From: Acanthosoma haemorrhoidale
Lineage: Eukaryota > Arthropoda > Insecta > Hemiptera > Acanthosomatidae
Length of the DNA: 64,000 nucleotides
Direction of reading: 5' to 3'
Assembly (NCBI GenBank): GCA_930367205.1
Contig: OV884012.1
Location: 49,497,239-49,561,238, forward strand
In this document: piece after piece, positions 11,416-22,867 of the stretch
Numbering within the stretch: position 1 is the first letter of the stretch
Layout: every line of letters starts with the position of its first letter
The notes under the pieces: model-generated
Databases searched by the model: none
What the model was told of the DNA's origin: nothing
What the model saw: the letters and a program-made list of their open reading frames with translations, nothing else
Translations under genes and position numbers: made by a program

Positions 11416-12160
11416 CAGTAGAATCCCGATATTTCGTATCCCGATTATTCGTACTTCTGGCTAATTCGTACGAAATTGCCGGTCCCCAGAGAAAATCCCC
11501 TTAAGTGGTATAAAAACAATGTATTTCAGTCCCCTCGGTAATTCGTATTATTTTTATGCTCGAGGTCACTTAAAACGTCTTATAATACGTATTTCCAGCT
11601 TAAAAACCTCGTTAATTCGTACTGTTTCAAGAAAGGGAAAGAGGACAGAGACCAGAATGAGTGCGAGATAAATGTTTTCTATGAAATCCCATAAGTAATT
11701 CGTACTCTCTTTACTGAAAGGAAATAAGGAGAGGAGAAAGGGAAAGTCTTAGGAATTGTACTAAGCTTTTCTTTCGTTTCTACAGCTCAGTCTCGTTTTC
11801 GTTTTCGCCGTGACACGTTACCATGCCTCCGAAAAACGTTAGCCTCTCTATTAAAGAGAAACGACCAATCATAAAGACCGTGGCCAGTGGCTTTAAGCAA
11901 ATGGACGTATCCAAGCGTTCTAACGTCCCTCGTTCCACGATCACATCAGTCCTGAAGAAGGATAAAATCACTTTCCAGACATCAAGCAGCAAAGTGAAAC
12001 GCCAGAAGACTAGTGATTACCGACAACTTGAAGAGAACTTAAAAAAGTGGTTCGCTCAAGCAAGGCATTCAAATGTACCAGTTGGAGGAAATATACAAAG
12101 GAATTGACAATACCCGTCTGCAAGGATTGCGTCAAAATACAAATTATCGGGATTCTACTG
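11416..12160 (+). mobile_element. Internally deleted pogo/Tigger-type DNA transposon
   Basis: A 745-bp element with terminal inverted repeats of about 24 bp: CAGTAGAATCCCGATATTTC at 11416 and its near-complement ending CGGGATTCTACTG at 12160. It is flanked by TA on each side (11414-11415 and 12161-12162), the target duplication of the Tc1/mariner-pogo group. Subterminal repeats of TAATTCGTAC-like words are present on the left. It keeps the N-terminal DNA-binding part of the transposase (11823-12107) but has lost the whole DDE catalytic domain. It could move only with help from a full copy elsewhere. Confidence 0.92.
11823..12107 (+). CDS. Truncated transposase, CENP-B/pogo-type DNA-binding domain
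   Basis: The 94-residue open frame starts at ATG 11823 (context ACCATGCC). Residues 1-55 look like a CENP-B-type N-terminal helix-turn-helix (KEKRPIIKTVASGFKQMDVS, then an SNVPRSTITSVLKK recognition-helix segment). Residues 65-90 resemble the start of the second DNA-binding domain of Tigger transposases (YRQLEENLKKWFAQARHSNV). The frame then ends in the right-terminal sequence of the element at a deletion junction. Normal pogo/Tigger transposases are about 400-600 residues and have a DDE domain, which is missing. As an intact DNA-binding fragment it could in principle bind the ends of related elements. No introns or host context suggest domestication. Confidence 0.8.
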   Translation: MPPKNVSLSIKEKRPIIKTVASGFKQMDVSKRSNVPRSTITSVLKKDKITFQTSSSKVKRQKTSDYRQLEENLKKWFAQARHSNVPVGGNIQRN

Positions 12161-12162
12161 TA

Positions 12163-13594
12163 TTTGCATTTATTTATCCCATAATCATAATTATGGTTGG
12201 ATTTATACCTATTGTTAAATTTCGTGTGCTGTACTCACCTGGGTCAAAACGAAGTCCCCTAACAAATTATCAGTTGTAAACTTGGACGAGTAGCCAGCAC
12301 AAATTTGTTCCGAGTGCTACCGGTCGGCGAGAGCTATGAAATTAAGTGCAAGAATGGTGCAATTAATATTTGTTAGCAGCAATTTATTGCCTAAGATGGA
12401 CTGCGGGCACCTCTATGCAGTTGCACCGCCATTACAGCTCCGGAGTCTTTAATGCCCCTATATGTTGGCGTTGGCCCTTGATGTACGTCGGGATAGCTCG
12501 GCTGTAACCTCGTTGGATTTATACCGGTTATTACCTACAACATTGGACACATAAATAGCGATTAAGCGAAATGACACTTTAAAAACTCAATAAAATGTAA
12601 ACTTAATTCCGGCCTCAGGTATTTGTCGAGCCCGCTTCATCAATTGCTTCCTAGGTCTCATTAAATATGTCTTTATCTGATTTCGTTTCATCCAAGTTTC
12701 GAACAGCTACATTCGTTATAATGGCCATTTGGATTTTATAGGCTCTCTACGTGGTTAGTTTATCTTTGGCGATTCCGTCATTTGTTCGCAGCGAATCTCA
12801 CCTAATTTGGCTTGAACAGTGAACGCCGCATAGTTTGCTCAATGATTAGAGCCGGTTATTGGTATAGTTAAACAGAAACTCCTCGGACTCCCCACAATGT
12901 AGTTTATTAAGAAATAACACTTTCGACAAATAATGGTATAACCAATCAACGAAACATCCAGCCAGTCAATACAACAGCAAATATCATGGAGCCACACTTG
13001 ATTACATGCAAAAATCTTTTGCTTTATTTTCATAAAATTATTTTATTATTGTAATAAATACAATATTTTTTAGTGACTAATATAATTTAACAATTAAGCT
13101 GTTGTATTTTTTTATGAAATAATGTAATCCTGATAAGCCAGGATATCAACATTCATTAGTTCAATATCTAAATTCCTCTGAACGTCGGTTATTTTCGTCA
13201 CAACTAGAATCCTCATAATGAACGTAATATCACCTGTATCCAAGATCCCAAAATTTCAAAAATTCCTTCAAAATTTATTCGAACACCCCCTCCGGTCCTG
13301 AGCGTCTCCAGTGTATCATTCCAATTAATGCAACTTTTCATTTCACGAAAAGAACTCTCCGTATTGGTCATTAAATGTCTACCATTAAGTCGTCCTTGGA
13401 ATATTATGTTCTGATTTATGTGGCTCTTTAGTGTCCACTACCCCATCGATTATTCGGCTCCAGGAGAAGCCTTCATGCTTCTTTCTCTAAAAGCCGGGAA
13501 GGTTAAAGTTTTGGAGGTGAATTGGAGAGATTCCTGGACTATGTATATTTGTCTATAATGTATGATTGAGAAAGTGAATTCAAAATTGTAAATG
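12163..13594. other. Stretch with GC-richer, ORF-free islands
   Basis: About 12290-12520 and 12600-12800 are GC-richer without coding potential, and include paired CGG/CCG words and ATTA cores. About 13260-13520 is moderately GC-rich. No gene, tRNA or terminal repeat was recognised. Regulatory DNA is possible but unproven. Confidence 0.3.
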
Positions 13595-13840
13595 TTTGGC
13601 ATTCGTGATCAGGCAAGCTGAGTAGAGAAATGTGCTGGATACAGAAACCTGGGAGTCATATTTATAAACTGTAATTCTTATTGAATCTACAATTAAGGTT
13701 TGTTTGTATTGTTGGAAAATCTAATAAATTACATCAATCCCTGTGTCTAGTTGATATTTAAATTATCTGCTAATTGCTCAAAAACTGCTTTTTCACTCGA
13801 CTCAGAAAGAAAATTGCTACATATTAGCTACATGCTTCTC
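13595..13840. repeat. Direct repeat, copy A
   Basis: Begins TTTGGCATTCGTGATCAGGC and ends TAGCTACATGCTTCTC. It matches 14635-14835 in the same orientation, with a long near-identical block (TTTAAATTATCTGCTAATTG). Copy A has about 35 extra bases after the first 35. No inverted ends or coding capacity are visible. Confidence 0.85.
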
Positions 13841-14634
13841 ACCAGATCTTAAAAGAACCAGTACGGAACTCGTTCTGTTTTCCGGAATACATTTTACATC
13901 CTGAGCGGAATCACGAACATAGTGGGAACTCTAGAGGCCATTGTTGAGCTGGAGAGTGACTCTAGCTGGCCGTGGAAGTTGATCCGGGGGCAGGAGAGCT
14001 AGGAACTTGTTACAAAGTCAATATTTGTGTCTAATCCCCGGACCGAGGGGCAGATGCGCCCCCAAAGGCAACTCATCAAAATCCCTTTAACCTAAGGTCA
14101 TCTTTAGTTTAATAACCAGCCGGATCTATATGCAAAATAAAGTGTTCTCATATAGCCAGCCATCATAGCCTCGCCGGAGACGCCATTGCTTACATTATGA
14201 TAAGGTGTGGAAGTTTTAGTTAAGTTATGCACGGGACATCGCAGCTATTAGGTCGATCAATGTTTTAATTGCGTTATAAAAATGATAGTTATATATTGCA
14301 CATAATAATCCTAGGTCTAACTAATGATTCCTTTTATAATTTTACTTTATAATTAATTTTTTCAATATTTGGTCCAAGCTTATCAGACTTAAATGGCAAA
14401 GAAATGCTACCAGCTTACGAGGATTATAACAAATATTAGTGGATTACATGCTCACATTACCTAGATCTAATCTATTAATAATTATATGATTACCTGCCTA
14501 ATTATTATGGATTTGTTATGAGTTACGTCAACGACATTATAAATATTTCCATTCGAGGCATTGCTTCCAAACAATAAAACAATGCGATGTCTAATCAATA
14601 ACATTTAATTTTCCCACTAAGAATTTTGGCATTC
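13841..14634. other. Spacer between direct repeats, GC-richer island
   Basis: About 13860-14180 is GC-richer and ORF-free. It is followed by AT-rich DNA containing several ATTA and TAAT words. No gene recognised. Confidence 0.3.
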
Positions 14635-14835
14635 GCGATCAGGCAAGCTGAGTAGAGAAATGTATTTAATGTATATTACAAGTAAGGCTAGTAGTTTGTT
14701 TGTATTATTGGAAAGCTAATAAATGACACTTATCCCTATGTCTAGTCGATATTTAAATTATCTGCTAATTGCTCAAAAACTGTTTTTTCACTCTACTCAG
14801 AAAGAAAACGCTTACGTATTAGCTACATGCTTCTC
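14635..14835. repeat. Direct repeat, copy B
   Basis: Second copy of the 13595-13840 sequence, same orientation, about 1 kb downstream. It starts TTTGGCATTCGCGATCAGGC and ends CTACATGCTTCTC. Confidence 0.85.
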
Positions 14836-15779
14836 CAGGAAAACGAAGGTTTTCCGTTTACTTATTTCTGGTACGTCGCTCTTACTAACTTGAATTTCTT
14901 TCAATTACTTTGTAATATGTGTTTATCTGTAAAATACGGTACATATTTAATACATTATCTTCAGTGTTGTGACTTAAGAAATACTGAAAACTAAAGAGAG
15001 TATAAGAGAGAAAGGCGAAAGACGATTCCTCCCCAACTATTGGGGAATATAAAGGGAATGTGACAAAAGCTTATTGTCTATTGTAGATTTGAAAGTCTAC
15101 TCAATTCTCCTTCTTTTTCCGAAAATTTACTAAATTGAATTGAGCAAAAATCTACCAAAAAACAAGTTTTGTTTAGGATTAAGATTTCCAATTATAAAGA
15201 TATTATAAATATAGTCGGAAGCAATACGTTGTAAAGTAGTTTAGCGGTTAAAATTCCGATTTATATTAAATACTTAGTGGTTTGTATTCGGGTGATGGTT
15301 CTGGATGAGGTCGCTCAGTCTGGCCAGAATAAATTGGTGCTAATTAATCTATAAGTAAAAAATCCAATTAATTCTGTTAAGACTACAAAAATCAAGGCTG
15401 AGAAGTCAAAGTGGGGTGAGAAACAGCCTAGCAAGATGAATGTGCAGCATTTATGTCATGATAGTGATGATCTAATATATGTCTGCCCCCTGTTGGATCA
15501 CCACAATAAAATCTACTGTTTAAAGCACCGCGCGAAACCTCCATAAACAAAATGGCCTAAACGCATTAGTTTATGATTTCAATAAATTAATTTTCTAAAT
15601 TTATATGCGCAAAGTATAAAACTATTCCACCACTACCTTTTATATAATGTTTGGAACCATATTATTTTGTTTCGTTAGCACGCAATCGTGCTACAAAATA
15701 GATATTGTAGTTTTACTCCTATGTTAGCTTCTCGTTTAAATAATCCTGTATTAGCATAAGTCTACAACAATACAATAGT
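14836..15779. other. AT-rich stretch, nothing recognised
   Basis: No ORF, repeat or RNA gene noticed in this interval. Confidence 0.45.
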
Positions 15780-15820
15780 TTAATTGCTATCTTTAATAAA
15801 AGGCGAAAGATTTATTCGCT

Positions 15821-16282
15821 TTGAAGGGAGGCCAGAGAATGGATAGGCATCTCCGTTTCTCTACTCATTTTAGTAATAAAATAGAAAAAGTACGACAAAG
15901 GTCTTACCGGCTATCGCACTTGCTAACTTCAGCTAACCTGTCGCTTCATCTCAAATTGATGATATATAAATGTGTCCTCCGGCCAGCTCTGCTGTTCGGT
16001 GCCCGGCTATTTACCCACTTGACTGACAATACAGCCAAATGTCTCCAACACGTCCAGAATGGAATCATGCGAAAAGTGGTCCGACATACCTCTTTCGAGA
16101 GGTTGAAGAACGCTGACCTACACCCGCTGCTTGGTGTGCCGTCGGTAAGTGAGTTCATCCGCCGGAGACACATTAAGTTTTTTGACTCGTTGCAGCACCT
16201 GACAAATCCAGTGTTTAACTCTATGACCCCACCACCCCTCCCGCATCGATGGCAACAGACTGTCGGGGAAAAATTAGGATAA
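15821..16282 (+). pseudogene. LINE ORF2 C-terminal fragment
   Basis: Open for about 153 codons up to TAG at 16280. It contains the region that follows the reverse transcriptase palm in Jockey-like LINEs: NKIEKVRQRSYRLSHLL, LKLMIYKCVLRPALLFGARL, QNGIMRKVVRH, LHPLLGVPSVSEFI, then FDSLQHLTNPVF. The catalytic part is missing because insertion was 5'-truncated. The apparent start is only the first TTG after the truncation point, so this is not a translated gene. The family looks related to, but distinct from, the Jockey copy at 46448-51021, because the 3' UTRs differ. Confidence 0.85.
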
Positions 16283-16320
16283 GAATTAGTATGTAAGTTA
16301 GTTTCAAGGTTGATCAAAAA

Positions 16321-16336
16321 GGTGAGCCCCATCACC
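16321..16336 (+). other. LINE 3'-UTR hairpin, family 2
   Basis: GGTGAGCCCCATCACC folds as a 5-bp stem with a 6-base loop. The stem is unchanged in the copies at 28107-28122 and 60560-60575, while the loop varies. Confidence 0.75.
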
Positions 16337-16655
16337 TTATTAGTCAGTTTAGTCTAGTCACGTATAATGTATATCATTATGCTTGTTTATTCGATTATAT
16401 AATTTCTATAAAATAACAAAACCTGTATATAATGTAGTGATGCTACAGGAAATACAAAATAATTTGTAAATAGATTCACCTGAGGATCTATAATTGTATA
16501 TAATTGTCTGTTAGTTTAAAGGGGCTATGAAGAAAAAAAAAAAAAAAAAAATTAATTGCTATTTTATCAACTCATTTTACCTATGTGTATATATTTTATT
16601 TTTTAGGTAAATCAATTAATTTCATATGAATATTGGAGCTGAATTCATTACTCTC

Positions 16656-16842
16656 ACTACCTTCCTGATTCCCCCCGCCTCCTTTAGGCATTCCACACCC
16701 TATATCCTTCTGATACATCCTTCAACTGGGGGACTCCCCTTAGTGAAAGGCACTCATTAGCCCAAAATAATTTTCCTTTATTTTTCCCACATCCTATTTT
16801 TATAAGTTTGAGAGCTAAGGGAAAAAAAAAATAAAAAAAAAA
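16656..16842 (+). repeat. A-tailed short repeat, copy 2
   Basis: Starts ACTACCTTCCTGATTCC, the same first base as the copy at 6320, and ends GAGAGCTAAGGG followed by an A-rich tail and a (TA)n tract to about 16860. Differences from copy 1 are a few substitutions and short indels. No target duplication was found. Confidence 0.8.
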
Positions 16843-16860
16843 ATATATATATATATATAT

Positions 16861-19047
16861 GATGCAATTTACACAAGGGAAACTCCACCATCAAATAATA
16901 TTTAATCAATCTAGGGGTTGAGTCAGTCATACTTGAGGGAATATTATGTTTTTAAAACTTGCGAAATGGTATTTGGACGTGAAAGGACCCGACTGGTAAG
17001 AGCCTGATTAAGTGGGAGGAGAACCTGACCAATTCACGAAGGAAAAACCAACACGGCGGCAACAAGCCCTGTCATTATCCCTCATAATTACATAATGAGT
17101 TGTAAAACAAGTATAATAAGGATTATGTGAACAGCTGGAGGGCCCCTCGGTATCAGCCTCAGATCTCGAGCCTCTACCGGGACCCTAAGAGGAACCTGTA
17201 ATTATATATTTAATTTGCTAGCTGGGAGGGGACTTATGCTTTCCGAGAACTGCGTTTAAAATCCTAAGCACATCTAGCAGACCCTATTTCCACGGGTGCT
17301 TTAGAACATCCACTCCAACGGAGAGATAGTATGAAGAAATAGGTGAAAATATCCATTGGACTGTTAATGGGTTTAAATTGAAATGTGTAACGTCTAGTCT
17401 AGTAAATGGAAGCTGGATAGTTTGCGGGTAATGCGTGATACTTTAAGTACCATAAGTGCCTCAAATCATTTAACCTCAGTGTTTCCCATAGATAGTTCCA
17501 TTTTATCCTCGTCATAAGTTTCACCTTGATTTGGACTTCTGAAGCATAACGTTTTTTACTCTCTATTAGCAGCGTTCACTTTGGCAGCTTTTTAATTTTT
17601 TTTAGCAATAATACTGCAGCGTCTTGAGACTGAGGATAGATCCCGACAAACTCACGCTTCTGCATCTCCTTGCATCCGATTCCACAGACCTACATGTAAT
17701 TCATATTGTAACAAGTTCGAACATTCGTTAACATTACTAAAATAAATAACAGATTAACGACATCAAATCTTCAACCCCATTTACTCTAGGAAGCCAAGCA
17801 AAGACCAACATCAAGTACCTAAAAAGATGAAATTTTTCACTGAAATTCTTCAATAAAGAAGAAGAAATTTTCAACTCAAAGTCGCAGTTAACACGACTTT
17901 AAATAATTTCTCTATTATATACAAACTTGTAAGAGTATGGGTTTTTAATGATTAATCAATTTCAATAAAATATAAATTAGTAATTGCAACTACTAAAATT
18001 TAGACATACTCCATAAAAGCTCTGTGCGAGTGACGATGATGTGAGTAACTGTTAAGGTGGGAGTCATATATGAACATGTCTATGAGCTACACGCCTTTCT
18101 TTGAGAACGGGAGTCCTACCATGAACATGCCTTCACAACCATTCACCCCCCTCCTACCTTAAGCACGATGCACGAGTGAATGTCCAAGCTTTAGCCCTTC
18201 GTGGGTATTATCCTGGAAACAAATAAAAAATAATAGCAAAAAAAAAACGATTCAAAAATATGAGTCATGCCATTAGTTTAATTACTGACTCCAAAGTTAA
18301 AAAATGAAACTCCAAAGTTCCATTCGTGGCTCCCAAAAGAATATTTCATCATATGACGAGTCTAATCTACTAAGGATTCACTAAATCTCGAGGAAATTGG
18401 TTCAGTAATCGAAATTTAAAGTTACAACGACCAATCACAACATCAGGCTTACCATTTTATGGAGTCATATGTCATGCTCTTTTTTTGGTTTCTTTTCCAA
18501 AATAATAATGTACAATTTCATAATTTATGAAATATAATGTGCAATAAATGTGTATTAATGTATAATTTTTTATTATTTCAATGTCCTCATTTTTCCGTTT
18601 CATTAAATCGGGAGCTAGTTCCATATTTAGGAAGCAAAATCGAAAGAAAAATTTACCTGGCATATCGTTGATCCATCAGTTAGAAACTGATCGTTGAGAT
18701 CAAATCTTTCTAATTACAGGTCCAAAACCCAATTTGGGAAAGCAGTTTACGTCACCATGCAGCTTTCTTAATCTCACAATCAGAAAAGGGTTACATCAAT
18801 CTTCTAAAAGCTGTAATTTATGATTATTGGCTGTGTCAACAAGTCAAGAATATTTCCAATGGGCAACAGTAAATTTCGATACGAATTTTTAAATAGGAAT
18901 AGTGACTAAAACCAGAAGCAACAGACTACGTTATCTGTTCATATCTTTAATAACTAAAAACGTATATAATTTAAAGAGCTTCTGACTATAATATGGAGAT
19001 ATCGGGTGCGAGGGTATTTTTTCTTTAGATAATAAGTAAATAATTTA
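16861..19047. other. Stretch with a GC-richer island
   Basis: About 16980-17300 is GC-richer and ORF-free, with several TAATTA words embedded in it. About 18020-18200 is moderately GC-rich. Nothing recognisable as a gene or element; the remainder is AT-rich. Confidence 0.3.
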
Positions 19048-19440
19048 TTATGGGGTGAGGTTATGAAGCATTGTTCCCAGAGAAGAGATGCATACCCACT
19101 CCTCGTTCCAGATAGAGACACCACTCACCGGATGCGGCCAGAAGAGATGAGACTCACTATCAGATGGCGGAGGAGGGACGGGATTGAAACGCATCACGTG
19201 GACTACGGTATTGTCGAAGACCTGGGGGACCAAGACAGATGCTATTGGTCCGACCAGTACAACACTGTCCCGGGTTGTCCATCTGTCTTGGTAGATCGGC
19301 GCCGATCTGCCAGCTCTGGAGGAAATTACCATACAGTGGGTGTCCCTGAGTACTGCCTTCCAAACAACCATACTTCAGGGCAAGGGTTTGGTTCTTAACA
19401 GCTGCCACTTTTAACGATGCTAAAGATGGTATACTCAAGA
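19048..19440. other. GC-rich block open in several frames
   Basis: About 320-390 bases remain open on both strands: plus 19063-19398, minus 19048-19371 and minus 19160-19438. This is unusual in DNA this AT-rich and mostly reflects the local lack of TA-rich stop codons. The minus frame 19371-19048 has varied, protein-like composition (Pro, Ser, Trp, Val) and contains a GTGAGT donor-like site near 19128 on the minus strand. A palindrome-like GATCGGCGCCGATC is at about 19292-19305. I recognise no domain. It could be a host exon or a fragment of an unknown repeat. Confidence 0.25.
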
Positions 19441-19829
19441 ATGATATGCACTGTTCTTTCCGTTTAAGTCTTTATATAATTATTATTGCCAAGAAATGGA
19501 GTCGATTTTCAAAGGTTTAGTGGAATAAAAGGCATTGACAAAAAATGTTCAATCCACTGTCGAAAATAGGCCAAAAATTATTCCTTTATTCCCAAAAAAA
19601 TTTGTGTTCGGAAAATTCGGTGAAACGAGCTTGTTTTGTTTTAAATTCTTATTACTTACTTTACTTTCCTGTTTTTTACTGATTTTCAATAAACAATGTT
19701 CATTTAATACAACCCGTCATATTTGTTCTACGTAAAATAACTTAAGTTATAAAGACGGATTCGAGGTTCAAAAATATTTATTTGTTTGCTCTTAGGGTGC
19801 ATATGTATATACTGTGTATTGTATGTTAA
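19441..19829. other. AT-rich stretch, nothing recognised
   Basis: The short plus frame 19535-19735 is Phe/Leu-rich and unlike any known protein. Nothing else noted. Confidence 0.45.
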
Positions 19830-19900
19830 TAGTAAATACTGTATAAATGAGTAATAGTGGGAGTCCTGGCAATGGCCAGTTTCTCCAATCATGTCGGTTT
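19830..19900 (+). repeat. Jockey-family 3'-UTR fragment
   Basis: Contains GGAGTCCTGGCAATGGCCAG followed by TTTCTCCAATCATGTC, identical over about 38 bases to the 3' UTR of the Jockey copy at 50862. It is preceded by GTAAATACTGTATAAATGAG, which matches a segment lying downstream of the hairpin in the 41011-41345 copy. The order of the two pieces therefore differs between loci. Confidence 0.75.
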
Positions 19901-22181
19901 TTGCTACCGTTTGAGATTTCCATCTCATATTAAATTCCCAGTAAAAAATATTGCAGTGTACTCATGCATGTGAATTCTGTATTGTATATATGGGGATGAT
20001 TAAGATCATTTCTCTCAAGTATATATTCCCCATTAGAGCTGATTGTAAGTTCAATCTGATCTTATCTAATCTAATCTATAAATCTTCAAATAAAGATTTA
20101 AAAAGACTTAATTGTTTGACAAGAATGCAAAAAATTTTTATGTAATAGATGTTAAAGTTTGTGAAAGTATATATATTGTGGTTGGATTAAATTAAAATTT
20201 ATAAATCGGTTGGTTTGTTATTTGCTAAAAATATAATCCTTTATTGAATAGTATTTGCCAATGCACTTATCAATATTTGACTATTGAATTTACACCGTCT
20301 TGAGGGCTTGAGAGGAATCCTAGGGGTGGCTATTGAGGCAATGTTCATTGCAGCAGAGCAACTGTTTTCGAGGCAACCTGGCTCCTGTGAAACATTGATG
20401 GGGCCATCAACTTGCCTTGATTTCTGCTGCCTGGCAATCTGCAAACACTGAATTCATGATGCGATCGGACCGCAATTGAATCCAGCACAGGCAGGTTGTT
20501 TGTCCTCGCCATGCCGTATTTCTCCTTAGATTTCACTATAGTTCCTTTCTCGGTGAATATTTTATGTGCCTTGGGAATTATTGAGTGATACCCTGCAATT
20601 GACGTGTTTTAGGCAATGAGGTGCCAGCTTATCCATCTTTAGCCATAGAGTGTGAACAACTGCGTATTTTTTCAGTAAAATACATCTTTTCAGGATCAGT
20701 GGACAAGGAAATCATTAGGATTATATTCTGACCAAAGTCATCCACATCAAACTTCACAATTACACCAGCAATTATAATGAATTGAAATTTACTTCCGCAT
20801 ATTGTTCATGAATGGATAGATAAAAACTTTATTTACATTTCATTTCAAATTCATTGAGAATTATATATTTTAAAATGTTAGTTATATATTTCTTAGCATT
20901 GGCCATCATCCCTATCCTGGCTCTATCCCTGGTCATCGCCTCATGGGGATACAGTCGTACAGGGTGGTGGGTGGAGCTCCAATGTCCCACAGTCGCTAAA
21001 ATAAAAAAAACTAATAACGGAAAATGTTGATCGTGCATATTGAGCCAAACCAAGTTAATCAGAAATATCAACAATAAATAAATAAAACTTATTCATAAAA
21101 TTTTATTTTTCCTACGGTACCCCAAGATGGAGTTTATAAAGTCAATTACGGACTATTTCTTCATTAAATAAAAAATAAAATCACTATAAGATATCAATGT
21201 TATGGCTATTTGCCCAATGGTTCAAAATTTCAGAGCATGGCCGTATCATTTCAATTTGTACACAAATACATAAAATACATTATTTTTACTTTAAAGGGCA
21301 TGGTCAGTTATGGCATTGTACTAGCTGAGGTACTTATATAAAAGTGTTTGCAAAGAAAATCAAGGGTGAGTCGATAGAAAGTACATGTGGAAGGCTATAA
21401 AAATAAAAGAAAGAAAGCAGGGCAAACAGAAATTCAATAATGGCTATATATACGAAGCTGTTGACAGAAGGTGGCGGAAGCCGGTGTCGTATATAATGAG
21501 ACAATCTGTCCCTGGGGGAGTTTTTCTGCTCTCTGTCGACATGTGGCTGGCGGACCACCTCCCGTCTTTCACTTCATTTTGACTGGTAAAAGAGGTTTGG
21601 CGGATATTGTTGCAATGATTATTATTACAAAAAATAACGGAACTGGTATTTATTTAGAAAATAAACGATAGATTATTATGATTACTTTTCAGAATATTAA
21701 TATTTAAAAAGCTTGCTGCTTTGCTTGGTTTTTGATATTTTAAGTAATAAGCTCCAATTAATCTTTTTATTAACAAAACATTTTCTACAACAAACGTTTT
21801 CCCTATTCAGGACTAAAAGTTAGAACAAGATGTATGCTAGTAAATATAGTTAAATAAAACTAATAAAATCAATAAAAATGGATCGATAATGATAAGATCA
21901 ACTAAACCTTTTATTTTGCGTTATAACAGATTATTATAAATTGCTTGTGGTCTTTTTCTTTTTAAAGAAAAATCTTGAATTCGTTTGGTATCAACCAATA
22001 TTTACTTATTGAATATTTAACATATATTCGAGAGTTCCAATTATTAGTTCTGTTAAGTTGTCCTTTGTAAATGTTAACAATTTTTAGTTGTTATGTAATT
22101 ACAAATATACGCCATTATAGTTTGTCGGATGGAAATTTGTACAAAGGGAAATCCATCTTTCCCAACAATTGGAATTGGAAA

Positions 22182-22186
<5 letters not shown>
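19901..22186. other. Stretch with one GC-richer block
   Basis: About 20280-20640 is GC-richer and has broken minus-strand frames (20241-20444 and 20345-20536) that could be a decayed exon or pseudogene, but no protein family is recognisable. About 21340-21600 has short overlapping frames on both strands with no known domain. The rest is AT-rich. Confidence 0.3.
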
Positions 22187-22247
<61 letters not shown>

Positions 22248-22255
22248 AGTGTATT
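22187..22255. repeat. (AT)n microsatellite
   Basis: About 69 bases of uninterrupted AT dinucleotide, the longest in the window. Frames crossing it with repeated Tyr-Ile are artefacts. Confidence 0.97.
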
Positions 22256-22867
22256 AACTGTAATTTATGTATATAAAGGAATGGATACGTACTGTTTATT
22301 AACGAAATCACAGCATTTAATTAATCATAGATTAGTTCGGTTACCGGTTTATAATATTTTAGGTTAACAAATAAACATTCCATGTAAGTTGTGAATAGTT
22401 ATCTAATTATCTAATACGTTAAATTGAGCGAATGCTAGTCCAATAGTTTACTGATTACAACGGCATACAATGTGGATTGTGATTAACCATAAGGGTTTCA
22501 ATACAACCATCCCTGTTTATTAGTCAATCGTCTAGGCAAAGTCACGTATTTTTAGATGTTTAGTAGGATATAAAGTTTTGGTTAACTTTTGCGCAAATGC
22601 TAGGTTAGCAGTGTTGTATAGTGTCTATGTGACACAGAGCTTCAGAACATTAATAAGAAAAACCGCGGCTCAAACCCTGTAGCAGTCAGGATTTTTTAAT
22701 GAATCAAACTTTGTCAGTACACATTGAAACTGAGGCCAGTGGGATTACATGCCGCAGCTGAAATTTACTCATGAATAAATAATTCTTTAATTTTGAAAGA
22801 TAATTTTTTGAAGAGATGGCGTGGTATAGCCGAGAAAAAAACAACAATCGTCGTTTATGATTGATAT
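22256..22867. other. AT-rich stretch, nothing recognised
   Basis: No gene, repeat or terminal structure noticed. Confidence 0.45.

Larger units (their letters stand above)
15780..16562 (+). mobile_element. 5'-truncated LINE with 11-bp target duplication
   Basis: TTAATTGCTAT occurs at 15780-15790 and exactly again at 16552-16562, right after an 18-19 base poly(A) run (about 16533-16551). Between them lie the C-terminal end of a LINE ORF2 and a 3' UTR. Exact duplication, poly(A) and 5' truncation are the signature of target-primed reverse transcription. Other 3' ends of the same family, all on the minus strand, are at 3200-3560, 27938-28330 and 60380-60734. The 3' UTR carries the family hairpin at 16321-16336. 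Confidence 0.95.

Noticed and set aside
22071..22367. 98-codon open frame
   Set aside because: It runs through the (AT)n microsatellite and codes mostly repeated Tyr-Ile; not a gene. The same applies to 1851-2033.
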